From: Auxenochlorella pyrenoidosa
Lineage: Eukaryota > Chlorophyta > Trebouxiophyceae > Chlorellales > Chlorellaceae
DNA length: 18,475 nucleotides
Direction: 5' to 3'
NCBI GenBank assembly: GCA_001430745.1
Contig: KQ481962.1
Span: 121,646 to 140,120 of the forward strand
A program made the translations under genes and the position numbers. This document shows, one piece after another, positions 9,372-18,458 of this stretch. Position 1 is the first letter of the stretch; each line of letters begins with the position of its first letter. Below the pieces are notes generated by a model that had not been told where the DNA came from, made no database searches, and saw only the letters and a program-made list of their open reading frames with translations.

Positions 9372-12300
9372 TCACGTGAGGGTGTGCAGGGCAGGCGATG
9401 CCTCCGCCGCTGCCAGGAGCGCCTCGCCATCTGCCAAGCTGCCGCCGTTGCACATTGCCGCCGAAAGGTCCAGCTCCTGCAAGGTCCCAGCATGCAGCTG
9501 AAGACAGCCGTAGGGGATGCGGGGCAGCTGGACAGGCGACAGCATGCGGCTGCCGACGCTGTGAGCAGGCGCCATTGGCAGGGGCAGGGGCGCAGACCTG
9601 CAGGGCTGCCAGCTGGGGCAGCAGCTGGGGCAGCCCCCCGCAGTCCAGGCTGGCCAGCTCCGTGGTCTGCAGCACCCGCAGGGTGGACCGCGCCGGCCCC
9701 GCTGCCAGTGCCTCGAGCGTCGCTGTGGTGAGGCCGGTGTTGCTGTTGAGCAGGGCGGTGCGGACCTGAGGGTGGCAGGGAGGCAGGAATGGCCGAAAAT
9801 GGTGTGCTGCAAACGTCGACCAATCGAGGGTTGCAAAAGGCCGAGCGGTACACCCCATGGGAGAAGGGTTGCGGACACCGGCAAGAGCTTTCCAGTCGCT
9901 TGTCCTGCCCGGCGCGGCGGGGCAAGTCGGCAGCTCATGGCCTCACCGCTGGCAGGCTGGCCAGCAACGTCTCCACATGCGCGTCCTCCAGCCCGCACTC
10001 GCTGGCATCCAGGAATCGCAGCTCACTGCAGACGGAGCGCGGGGGGAGGCATCACAATGCTGGGCCGGCAGGGAAGCAGAGAATGCAGGGGCGGTGTGTA
10101 GGAAGCAAGCTGTCACCCCAGGAGCAAGTGCACGGGGTTGCGCCCCTCCAATCCCGTGCAGTCGGCTGGCGATCAGCGCCTGCAGCTGGAGCGGCTTGCC
10201 GGAGGCGGGCGAGGGCTTCCAGTGACCCCAGGCGCGGGTTGTCGGCCACGTCGAGGTGCCGCAGGCTGTGCAGTTGGGCCAGGACGCGCACAGCGGCCGG
10301 GCACAGGCGGCAGCTCTGAGCGCTGCAGGCGGGGCGCTGGGCCAGTCAGTGTCAAGAGAGGCTGGGGGAGCCAGGCACGCGGCCGAGTTTGGAGGGCGGG
10401 CAGGTGTTCAACCAGGGAAAGGCGGTGCTGGTGCTCTCCCACTCAGCCACTTGCCTGAGGTGCTGCAGCTGGGCGAGGCGGGACACGTGCTCAAATGCAT
10501 TGGGTGAGCACGCCCGGGGGCAGCCTCGCACGTCTAGCAGCGTGAGCTGTGGAGCGACCAGGTAAGCCGTGGCAGCACAGTCGGGGTGGGTGGCTGAGGA
10601 GGGCATGCACCCCGGACACGGGATTGGACAGCAAGCAGGGATGCAGACAGTGCACTCTGCTGGGGGGTGCCCGGGAGGGCAGGGCTGCTGGCTGGGGCGG
10701 CGCGATCATCTTTTGCCCCCACCTGCGTGAGGTGCCCCGCAACCAGCGGCAGCAGGTAGTCGCCGCTCATGTGGTTGCTGCAACCGCAGGGCAGGCGGAG
10801 CAGGGAGCGCCGGCGGGTAAGAGCTTGCTCCCAAGCGCGCAGGGTAGCGCGAGCAGCGTTCAGAGCCAACCTCACGGCCACCGACAATATCTCGTAGAAG
10901 CTGCAGGGGGGGGCAGCAGAGCCCCGTGCAGGCCCCCCACCTGAACCCCAGGTCCAGCTCCCTCAGCCGGCACAGCCGGGCGAGCGCAGTGGCGCCGTCG
11001 GGCCCCACCCCATGCCCGCCCTGCATTGTGAGCGCTGTCAGCCTGCCCGCCAGGCTGGTGATGCCGTGGAGGCCGTCATCGGTGAGGTTTGGGCTGCCTG
11101 CAGGGGTGGGGCCCCGGGCGCGGCAGGCGGGGCCGACGCTTGCAGGCTGCCCCAGGGGGAGGTTTGGGGGACTGCGGCGGTCGCGAGCCTCCCACAGCAT
11201 TGCTGGCGGGGTGGGGGGGTGGGGGGGGTGGGGGGGGCGGTTCACGCACCCGATATGTCCAGGCGCTCCAGGCGGGACAGCTGCGCACACAGCTGGTGGA
11301 AGGCGTTGTCGGTGGTGAAGGTGCTGCGCACGCCCAGGCGGGTGAGCCGGCTGGCGGCGCCGCCAAGGTCAAACGACTGCTGGGCCAGGCCGGCTGCAGG
11401 GGCGCACCGAGGGGCAGCGTGCGTGGCAGCTGGGTGGCAAGTTCAACCGAAGCGGCGGGGCAGACGTGCCAGCGGGCAGCGGGGCGGGGCTCACCGGTGG
11501 CCCGGATGGTGCGGTGCAGCACCAGGCTCTGCAGCGCACTGGCTCCCTGCACCACAGCCACCACGTCGGCCTCCACTCCCTGACCGCGTGACATGGGGGC
11601 CACAGCGAAAAGTGGTGAGAGTGTTTGCTGGCAGGCAAGCCAGGGACAGGGCAGGTGTGCAAACAGGGCAGGGCAGGGCAAGGCAGGGCACCACAGGCAG
11701 CCAGAGTGGGGAAGCAGCAGGCGGGTGAGGGCTGGATGCGCCTCAGACACAGCAGCGGTGCACCCAGTGCCTGGCCTCACCGCAGCGTTGAGGTTGCGCA
11801 GCTCCAGGGATTCGAGCGCAGCGCAGCCGCCCAGGGCCGCCACGCTGGCACCGGGCCCCCCGCCCAGTTGACCGCCCTGCTTTCGCCCCCGCTGCCCGAG
11901 GGCCAGCTGAGGCTGCCCGGCTCGAGCGCAAAGCTGTGCAGGGAGGGGAGTGCGGCCACGGCTTGGAAGAGCTGGGCTGTGGGGAGGCAGCCGCGCAGGG
12001 TGAGCACCTGGAGGCGGCGCAGCGAGGCGAGGGCCTGCAGGGCCGCCGTGCTGAGGCTGGGTGGCGGCGGTTGCCGCTCCGGCCAGTCCAGGGCCAGGGC
12101 TTGCAGGTTGTGGAAGCGCCGCAGCAGGGTGGCGAGCGCATCTGCAACGCCTGTGTGCGCGGCGCCGTCATGGCTGGCCAGCAGGGCTGGCGGCGCCCCC
12201 CACTGCTGCAGGGCATCATCCACAGCTGCGCCAGGAGGGCAGGGCGGGAGGGCGGTGGGAGCGGGACCGCAGTGTGCAAGGCCAGCACATGGCGTTGCCC

Positions 12301-12484
12301 CGCCGGCATGAGCGCACTCTATCCCATGCTCACCGCGCCTCCAGTGCCGGCTGGTCAGCCGCAGCGCAGCAAAAGCTGACTGGGCCTGGTGGCTAGGCAG
12401 GCTGTGCAGGGTGGCCACGACGGCGGCCGCGGCATCAAAGGGCAAGTGGCCCCACGCCCCCTCGAGCTGCCCTACGGCTGCCAT
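9372..12484 (-). CDS. F-box-like leucine-rich repeat protein (one frameshift in the model)
   Basis: Minus-strand exons: 12484-12334, 12225-11781, 11579-11495, 11393-11250, 11097-10941, 10900-10723, 10546-10455, 10322-10200, 10025-9947, 9765-9598, 9497-9372 (TGA). About 582 residues if one base is added at the C6 run 11856-11861; otherwise the frame is lost. The N-terminus has an F-box-like pattern (LPFDAAAAVVATL, then ALRLTSRHWRR). The rest is leucine-rich repeats of irregular length, e.g. LRRLQVLTLRGC, CAALESLELRNL, LSRLERLDISG, LCRLRELDLGF, LHSLRHLDVADN and LRELRFLDASECGL. F-box/LRR proteins commonly serve as substrate receptors of SCF ubiquitin ligases; that role here is inference and the F-box is weak. 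The start at 12484 has a good context (cccATGGCA). Two introns begin with GC. The stop codon overlaps a donor-like ACGTGAGC, so the 3' end is uncertain. I cannot assign a named orthologue. Confidence 0.8.
11208..11240 (+). repeat. G-rich tract (GGGGGGGT-type) inside an intron of the LRR gene
   Basis: Four runs of four or more G separated by single T bases, starting about ten bases inside the intron at 11249-11098. On the gene's own strand this is a C-rich tract. The plus strand could form a G-quadruplex. Confidence 0.85.
11666..11690 (+). repeat. GGGCA pentamer tandem repeat, five units
   Basis: Units are GGGCA, GGGCA, GGGCA, AGGCA, GGGCA. The repeat lies in the intron 11780-11580 of the LRR gene and reads as TGCCC on the gene strand. 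Confidence 0.85.
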
Positions 12485-13743
12485 GGGTCTGTGCTGATGT
12501 TCTCCAGCTCAGCTCACTGCTAGAGGAGTGGGGGTAGAGGTGGCAAGCTCAGGCAAAAGGCGCGGGCAGGCAGCTGGTGCCACGCCGGCAGCGGGGTGGG
12601 GGAACGGCGGGCTCAACAGGCTCTGCGGCACCCTTACCTGCAGTGGCGAAGGTCGAGATCACAGATGTGCGAGAGGCGGCGCTGGCAGCGACTCTCCCGA
12701 CTGCCGGAGCCAGCGAGCGCGGCCCAGGGAGGGGGCACCAGGCAGCAGCAGACTGAAGGTCCCTCCTGCTAAAGCGCGGCAATCGTGATCGAGAACAAGC
12801 GTATGAATGAGCCTAAGGTGTCGCCAGGGCAGTCACTGCCATTGTCAGGCGGCTGCTGCCGGCTGCTGCGTGCCGCATCTGCACGTGTGTGTCATGCTTT
12901 ATCAGGCTGCCTGGAAGGTGCAAGCGATGTGAGTACTGATGATGAGCTGCCTGGTATGTATGTACTGCCACAGCAGCATGCCGCATGTTTAAAGAGCAGA
13001 GTTCTGCTTTGCAGTTGACCCACCCAGCAGTCCCAAACCGGCACAGCACAGCGCACCTGGATGTGACCAACCCTTGGGGGGGGCCAGGCAGGCGCATGTG
13101 AAACAGTGTGTGAACACACTAAGCATCGGTGGAGGTAGATGGAGGCAACTGTAAATGAGCACTGGACGAGTGGGCATGACCCACCCTCTCTCCTTCTTCA
13201 CGGCCCCGCTCCTTCCTGCCATACGCAGCTCACCGAAAGCCATACAACAGGATCAGTGATCTATGTGCCATCAGTTGCAGTTTGCAAATTCAATTCGAAA
13301 GCAGCGGGCATTAGGTTTGCCCCAGGCCCCACATCACAGGCGATCGAAGCTCTTCAGCGGGTGAGGCTGCAGCCGTGCGGACGGCACCTGCAGGGCCACC
13401 GCCACTGCCTAGTCTAGCCACTTAGCGCTCCTTTGCTGTCGGCCCCTTCCTAGACTGAGATCGGGGCTGGGATGATTTGTTACTTAGCAAAGTAGGCTAC
13501 TGCAGTGTGTCCCGGCAAGCGTGCTGTGCACCTCTGTCTTTTGCAGGGTGCAGCGGTGCAACATGCTCCTTGACTTGCAGATGTTACAGGAAGCGAGGCA
13601 CGGATCCGTCCTGGGAGGGCACCGCTTAGTGCTCGCTCGGTATCGGCTATCACCCTTGCGCCGAGCTCTGTAATCTCTGGGATTCTCTCAGTTTGAAGCT
13701 GTAACCGGGGGCTTAGCCCGCCAAGCAGCCCACGGGGTGCACC
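12485..13743. other. intergenic region between divergent LRR and Cys-rich genes
   Basis: About 1.26 kb holding the leaders and promoters of two divergent genes. Apart from the possible leader intron (12517-12637) I see no convincing gene, tRNA or repeat. A TGTAA at 13150-13154 (+) has no recognisable gene before it. The only open frames are short, start poorly and have no recognisable motif. Base composition is less GC-rich than the exons, especially 12780-13500. Confidence 0.6.
12517..12637 (-). other. putative 5' UTR intron of the LRR gene
   Basis: On the minus strand CTGCAG/GTAAGG (donor GT at 12637-12636) is one of the closest matches to the donor consensus in the window. A pyrimidine-rich tract ending in CTCTAGCAG (AG at 12518-12517) lies 33 bases before the start codon. 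The implied 121-nt intron is the same size as the coding introns. No ATG-started coding exon precedes it, so it would lie in the leader. Confidence 0.5.
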
Positions 13744-16200
13744 ATGAAGCGCACCCCGCTCCTCCTGCTCCTCGCCCTTGCGAGCCCGGCGCTCGGAGCG
13801 TTCGTGCATACATGCGAGAGTGAGTACGCCGCCAGTCCTCCCCCGCCGCCCCCAGTTTGGGTGCCAGCGGGGGTGTGGGCAGGGACGGCCCTTCCTGCCC
13901 AGCTTCCTGTGCTGCCCTGCCTGCCTCTGCCTTGCACCAGGGTGCGGCGCGGGCACGCTGCCCAACCTGCAAATCCCAGCTGATTCACAGCCATCTGATG
14001 CCGCCAATTCTTTGGCAGCTGGCCTGCCGGTCATGCATGTGTGCAGGGCGATGTTCCAACCTGCTACGTTCGCCGCGGTACCGACCCCTGCCATGCCCCA
14101 CTCCACCTCTGCAGGCTTGACTGGCATTGTTGGATGCGTGGAATGCCGCAAGAATGTGTGCCTGTACTGCGATCGGCGCAGGGCCATGCAGTGGAAGGCG
14201 GGGCCTGCCATCCAGTCGGTCAGTGGGGCTGGAGCAGCACACATTGAGGGGTTGCTTTTCCGTGCATGCCTCGCTCCCCCCCACATCATGTGATGCCCCA
14301 CCTGCCCTGCAACAAGCCTGGCCTGACGTGCGAGCTGCCAAGCCAACCCCGTTGCAGTGTAGCGTTGCCACCAAAACCACGGGCTGCAGCACCAACTGCG
14401 CCATGTGAGCGCTGCCCAGGGGTGGAGGGCGGGGAGCCGAACAAGCAAAGGCTGAGCACGCCCGGCTGGGCCGCTGAGGCGCTCCTGCCTTTGGAACAGC
14501 CTGCGGGCGGCCCTCCCCCATACTGAACAGCCAACAGGAGGTTCCCCGTCCCTCACCGTTCCTGCCCTGCAGCTGCACATCTGCCAGCCCCAGCACCTGC
14601 ATCCTCTGCAAGAGCCCCGCCGCCCAGTACCTGTGGTGGGGCAGCGAGGCCGACGCGCGGTTCGGCACCTGCCAACCGGGCACCAAGGCCCTTGTCTCTG
14701 GGAACTCGAAGTGCACAGATTTCAACAGTGAGAGACGCAGCAGGGCGGCCTGAGGGCGTGCGCTGCATGCCGCCCGCCTTGCCGCAGCACGCTCCTGTGC
14801 AACTGCGGCTGGGCTTCAGCCACACCCTGCGCTCGTGCGCTGCCTGCCTCTGTCGTGACGCGCGCGCATTGAAGGGCATCCGCTCCCTGCGCCTCCCATC
14901 AATCGCAGGCGACTCCACCTGCGGCGCTTGCTCGAGCGGCTTTTACGCACTGCCCAACAATGCGCAGTTTACAAATGGCATTTATCCCACGTCCCAGGTG
15001 GGCCTCTGCATGTGCCCCCCCTCACTGTTGTCCTCTTTTGGGCGACTCAAACGGCGGGCAGGGCCCGTACTCACCATGCACACAAGTGCGGGTGCTTTCA
15101 TACCCCCGCATGGGCCATGCAAGCGCGTACGCTGTGGGGGCGGGCATGGTAGTGCAGCTGATGTGCAGGGATTGTGCAGGTTGCGTTGAGAGCTTCCAGT
15201 AGACGCACGTGTGGCCAGGCGCATGTTCGACACAGTTTGCCTCCATCCCGCCTTGTGCAGTGCAAGAGCAGGGCCGAGCTGAACGCCATTGCCAGCGCAG
15301 CCTTTGGGGCGAGCTATGCCAACGATGTGTGGACGCCCTCAATGCCCATCACTGGCTGCTCGGAAGTGGGCACGGATTTAATGTGCCAGCGCTGCGTGGC
15401 TGGATTCAGCCTGCTGCCCCCGCTCCCTGGCCAGAACCGCTTTCGGGTGAGCCGGCCGGCAGGCAGGCGCGACCGGCTGTCACGCCGCTAGTTGCTGGGC
15501 CTGCAATGTGAGGTGGTTGAGCGCTGCAGAGTGGGCAGGGCTTGGTGACAGTCTGCAGGTGTGAGCGCTCCCATCCTGCCTCAACCCCTGCAGTGCGTGA
15601 GGAATGACGCACGCCCAGGCGTGAAAAATGCAAACGGTTGCAGCAAAACCCTGGCATACCAGCAATACTGCTTGAGGGTAGGTTTCTGATGTGGGTGCGG
15701 GTGGCGGACACTCACACCCACTGCTGGCCGCTGCATGCCGTGCTTGCTGGCCTGTGCAGCAACGCCTGGCTGACCAGCATTGCTCCCGGACAAATTTCAC
15801 ACCTGCCTGCTCGGTCGCCTCTTGCTCCCTCGTGCCGCAGTGCAATGCCGTGGGTGATGCCTGCCTGGCATGCGTGCCGGGACGTGGCATGAAGAAGAAG
15901 CTGCTTGGCGGCAAGGTGGTGGACGATGGCGTTTGCAGCATACCTTGCAAGCAGCTTTTTGGCCTCACCTGCGGCTCCTGCACCCAGGGCCTGGGCAAGG
16001 CGTACCCAGAGTGCCTCACAAACGACCCACGTGAGCGGCCCTGCAATCCGCAGTTACTGCTGTGGGTGTCTGTGCTGCGCCGCTGTTGCGTGCATACAGG
16101 CCCCCAAGCCCTGTGGGCGCTTGCCTGGGGCATTACCTGCCTGTCAACACCCCAGGTGCTGATCGCCCTCCTTGCAGAGTTTGCAAACGGTCGTCGATGA
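13744..16200 (+). CDS. secreted cysteine-rich protein, furin/growth-factor-receptor-like Cys pattern, function unknown
   Basis: Exons: 13744-13819, 13941-14218, 14358-14404, 14573-14727, 14909-14997, 15261-15446, 15594-15677, 15841-16030, 16178-16200 (TGA); 375 residues, all phases closing. The start has a good context (caccATG) and opens a clear signal peptide: MKRTP, a Leu-rich core and a cut near ALGA at residues 16-19. The mature part carries about 32 Cys in CxxC and CxxCxxC groups (GCVECRKNVCLYC, GCSTNCAIC, TCILC, TCGACSSGFY, MCQRCVAGF, ACLACVPGRG, LTCGSC). The CxxC plus aromatic/Gly spacing recalls furin-like or growth-factor-receptor Cys-rich repeats; I cannot name a family with confidence. 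No transmembrane segment or GPI tail is seen, so it is probably secreted or in the cell wall. Residues about 30-85 (within exon 2) are Cys-poor and may hide an unrecognised intron. Exon 9 encodes only seven residues, so the end is the less certain part. Confidence 0.75.
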
Positions 16201-17051
16201 GCCTTCTAGCTGGCGCCACGCTGACTTGATGGCCGCAGCAGCTTGTGGTTACCCAGCCCTGTAGAGTGTCTGCCGGCCACGTCCTGCCTGCTGCCTGCGC
16301 CTGCAGGCCTGCCTGTTCTTGCCCACTTCTGCTTAGTCCGTAAACTGCTTGCCGCTGTCTTTCTGCCACCCGACACCTTGCCTTGGCATCGCTCACGACT
16401 GACCGTGTTTACCCTGTCTGCTAGTGTGAGCTGTGCATCTGCTTATGCCCCCGGCGTGGCCAACAATCTGGGCAGTGACCCACCATACCACACCTGTTTT
16501 CCGACCACGCCCTCACGCATCACCACTTCTGGCGTGCATGCACCGGTTAGCCTCTCTACTGTGTGCTCAAACAGCCAATGCAATCCAGCAGCTTGTCCCA
16601 CACCCTGTTTTGCCTCGACTGAAGTTTTGCTGCCGCCATTGATAGGAGTCAGTGCATGCAGCTGCAGGCAAATTGAATGGCAATTTAGGTGGGAGGCAGC
16701 AGGAAGTGTGCTAAGACGGCTGTCCCTCCCGCATTGGCGATGGTGCCTGGGGTCCACCTGTGCCTGTCCTGCAGGTACCTCACGAGAGTCTGTAGCGTGA
16801 GGCACTTCAAACCGGGGCTGTTTCCACTCTATTCTGAGCACCAGTGGACCCTACCCTCGCAAGCTGCTCTGTCCAAACCCGGCAGCCAGCAGAGAGTTTG
16901 CAGGAGCAAGACTTGCAGGTGGCTGTAGCATCCCCGAATTCAGTACTGTTCTCTAGCGCGCGGCGTAGCCGGAATGGCACTCTAGCACCGACAACAAAGA
17001 CAGCCCTAGCAGCAAGGCGGCTGGAACAGAGGCCCGCGAGGCGGTGGCAGC
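16201..17051. other. region between Cys-rich gene and permease gene
   Basis: About 850 bases expected to hold the 3' UTR of the Cys-rich gene and the promoter and leader of the permease. No TGTAA was found. A stop-free frame runs 16243-16800 with several Cys codons between 16426 and 16626, but it has no good start and its splice phase does not fit the upstream gene. No tRNA or mobile element is seen. Confidence 0.5.
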
Positions 17052-18311
17052 ATGTCAGCAGCGGACGAAGCTCGAGGGAGCAGCGAAGGCAGCGATGCGG
17101 AGCCACGGGAAGCACTGTGGCGGCGCCTGGCGGCAGGCGCCGCCACCGGCACTGCTGCCGCTGGGGCAGCCGTCTCTGCCGCTGCCTCCAAGTGCACTGA
17201 TGGCCTGGAATCGCTCAAGTATGGAGCCAAAAAGGGAGCCGTCAAGCTGGACAAGTGGGCGGCTGAAGGGGCGGTGAGTGCGGGCCAGGAGTGGGCAGCT
17301 TTTGCTCGTTGGCAGCTCTGGGGCACATGTGCCTGAGCTGCTTTGTTCATTCAGCCGCCAATTTAATGCTCTGCATTGATGGCTCCAATCAACAATACAA
17401 TGCATGCGGAAAAGGTCTGGTGCAGTGCGAGGGTGCTTGCCTCACAGCAGACACTTGCCCGGCCGGCTGCTCCCGCCAGCGCTCCTGCTCCTCTTGCTCC
17501 GTGCTGCCCTCGCTGCTGCTGTCGTGCTGGTTTGCAGCTCTTGCTACCCCTCCCCCAGTGCTGCTCCTCGCGGCGGTGTCAGCTGCTGCTGCCGCTGTCC
17601 TGCGCCTTCTACTCCCGCCGCCGCCCATGCCTGCTGCTGGCGGGCTGTGCACGCGCTGCCTGCCCGAGCCGCGGCTCCGCCGGCCCTCCACCGTGCGCAG
17701 GTGGGGCGCGCCTTCCGCTTCAAGGAGCGCAGCACGCGGCTGACCACGGAGCTGCGGGCGGGGCTGATCACCTTCCTCATGGTGTCGTACATCCTGGCGG
17801 TCAACCCCCAGGTGCTGGCCACCACCGGCGGCACCTGCGACCCCGCAGAGGTCTGCTCGGTGAGCCGGCCAGCAAGGGCCAGGGGGTGGCGCGCCTGGCG
17901 GGCCGGGGCTGGCCCCGCGGGCGGCTGCGCCCTCACCGCGGCGGCGCGGCACGCAATCGCAGCCACGCGGAAGGGGCGGCACGCGCGGCGGCAGCAGCGC
18001 CGGCAGGGGTGCCGCGAAGCAAGCCGCAGTGGAGGCGCGGCGCCGCCCGCCCACACGCCCGCCCAGCAGGCCCCCTGCCGCCGCCCTGAGCTTGCCTGCC
18101 CGGCTGCTGTCCCCCCCCCCCGTGGCGCAGGCGGAGAGCTACGACCTGCTGGGGCCTCAGTGCCTGCAGGACCCGGAGGACCCCGGGGCGGTGGCGTGCA
18201 TGACCCAGCTGGCGCGCTCGCTCATCACCGCCACCGCCGCCTCCTCCCTCATCTCCACCTTCTTCATCGGCTACTTTGGAAACCTGCCGCTGGCGCTGGC
18301 GCCCGGCATAG
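17052..18311 (+). CDS. AzgA/AZG-family adenine-guanine permease, 3' truncated by window edge
   Basis: Plasma-membrane purine importer of the NCS2 superfamily, AzgA branch (Aspergillus AzgA, Arabidopsis AZG1/2), usually a proton symporter for adenine, guanine and hypoxanthine. Exons in the window: 17052-17273, 17701-17859, 18131-18311 (the last ends in phase 1); about 187 residues. The start ATG at 17052 opens an Ala-rich soluble N-terminus of about 75 residues, longer than I recall for plant AZG proteins. Family signatures follow: VGRAFRFKERST, TELRAGLITFLMVSYILAVNP (first membrane segment, residues about 93-115), GGTCDP, and a second segment (about 156-176) running into NLPLALAPGIG, the conserved motif after membrane helix 2. 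The remaining helices lie beyond the right edge. The exon 1 to exon 2 join is in frame, but the 427-nt intron between them is the longest here and could hide a small exon. Confidence 0.88.
18111..18121 (+). repeat. C11 homopolymer before a splice acceptor
   Basis: Eleven C in a row form the polypyrimidine tract of the acceptor used by the permease exon at 18131. It is a length-unstable run and a possible sequencing error site, but it lies in an intron. Confidence 0.85.
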
Positions 18312-18458
18312 GTGCGCGGCGCGCTGGACGGGCGGGCCGAGTTGGCCGGAGGCCCAGCCGCCGCGGCCCGGGCGCGGGCAAACCGCAACCCTCTTGTTCC
18401 TGGTATCGCTGGCTCGGCCCCACCTGCCCCTCGTGCCTCCTTGCCCCATACCTTTAAA

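Noticed and set aside
12638..12782. Possible coding first exon of the LRR gene giving a basic, Ser/Ala-rich N-terminus
   Set aside because: The frame opens with TTG rather than ATG, and joining it needs a poor GAG acceptor to avoid an in-frame stop. A non-coding leader exon is simpler.
12785..13018. Small plus-strand frame of 77 codons in the intergenic region, upstream of the TGTAA at 13150
   Set aside because: Its first codon is not ATG, it has no motif and it has no clear splice partners. The TGTAA alone is too short a signal to support a gene.
13260..13420. tRNA-like B-box fragments (TTCAATTCG, GATCGAAGC)
   Set aside because: No matching A box, acceptor stem or anticodon stem could be formed around them.
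13480..14580. 366-codon minus-strand frame opposite the Cys-rich gene start
   Set aside because: The plus strand has a signal peptide, good start context and Cys motifs across spliced exons. The minus frame has none of these.
17291..17743. Cys-rich 150-codon frame in the first permease intron
   Set aside because: It spans the intron and runs on into exon 2 in the wrong frame. The permease frame is well supported on both sides.
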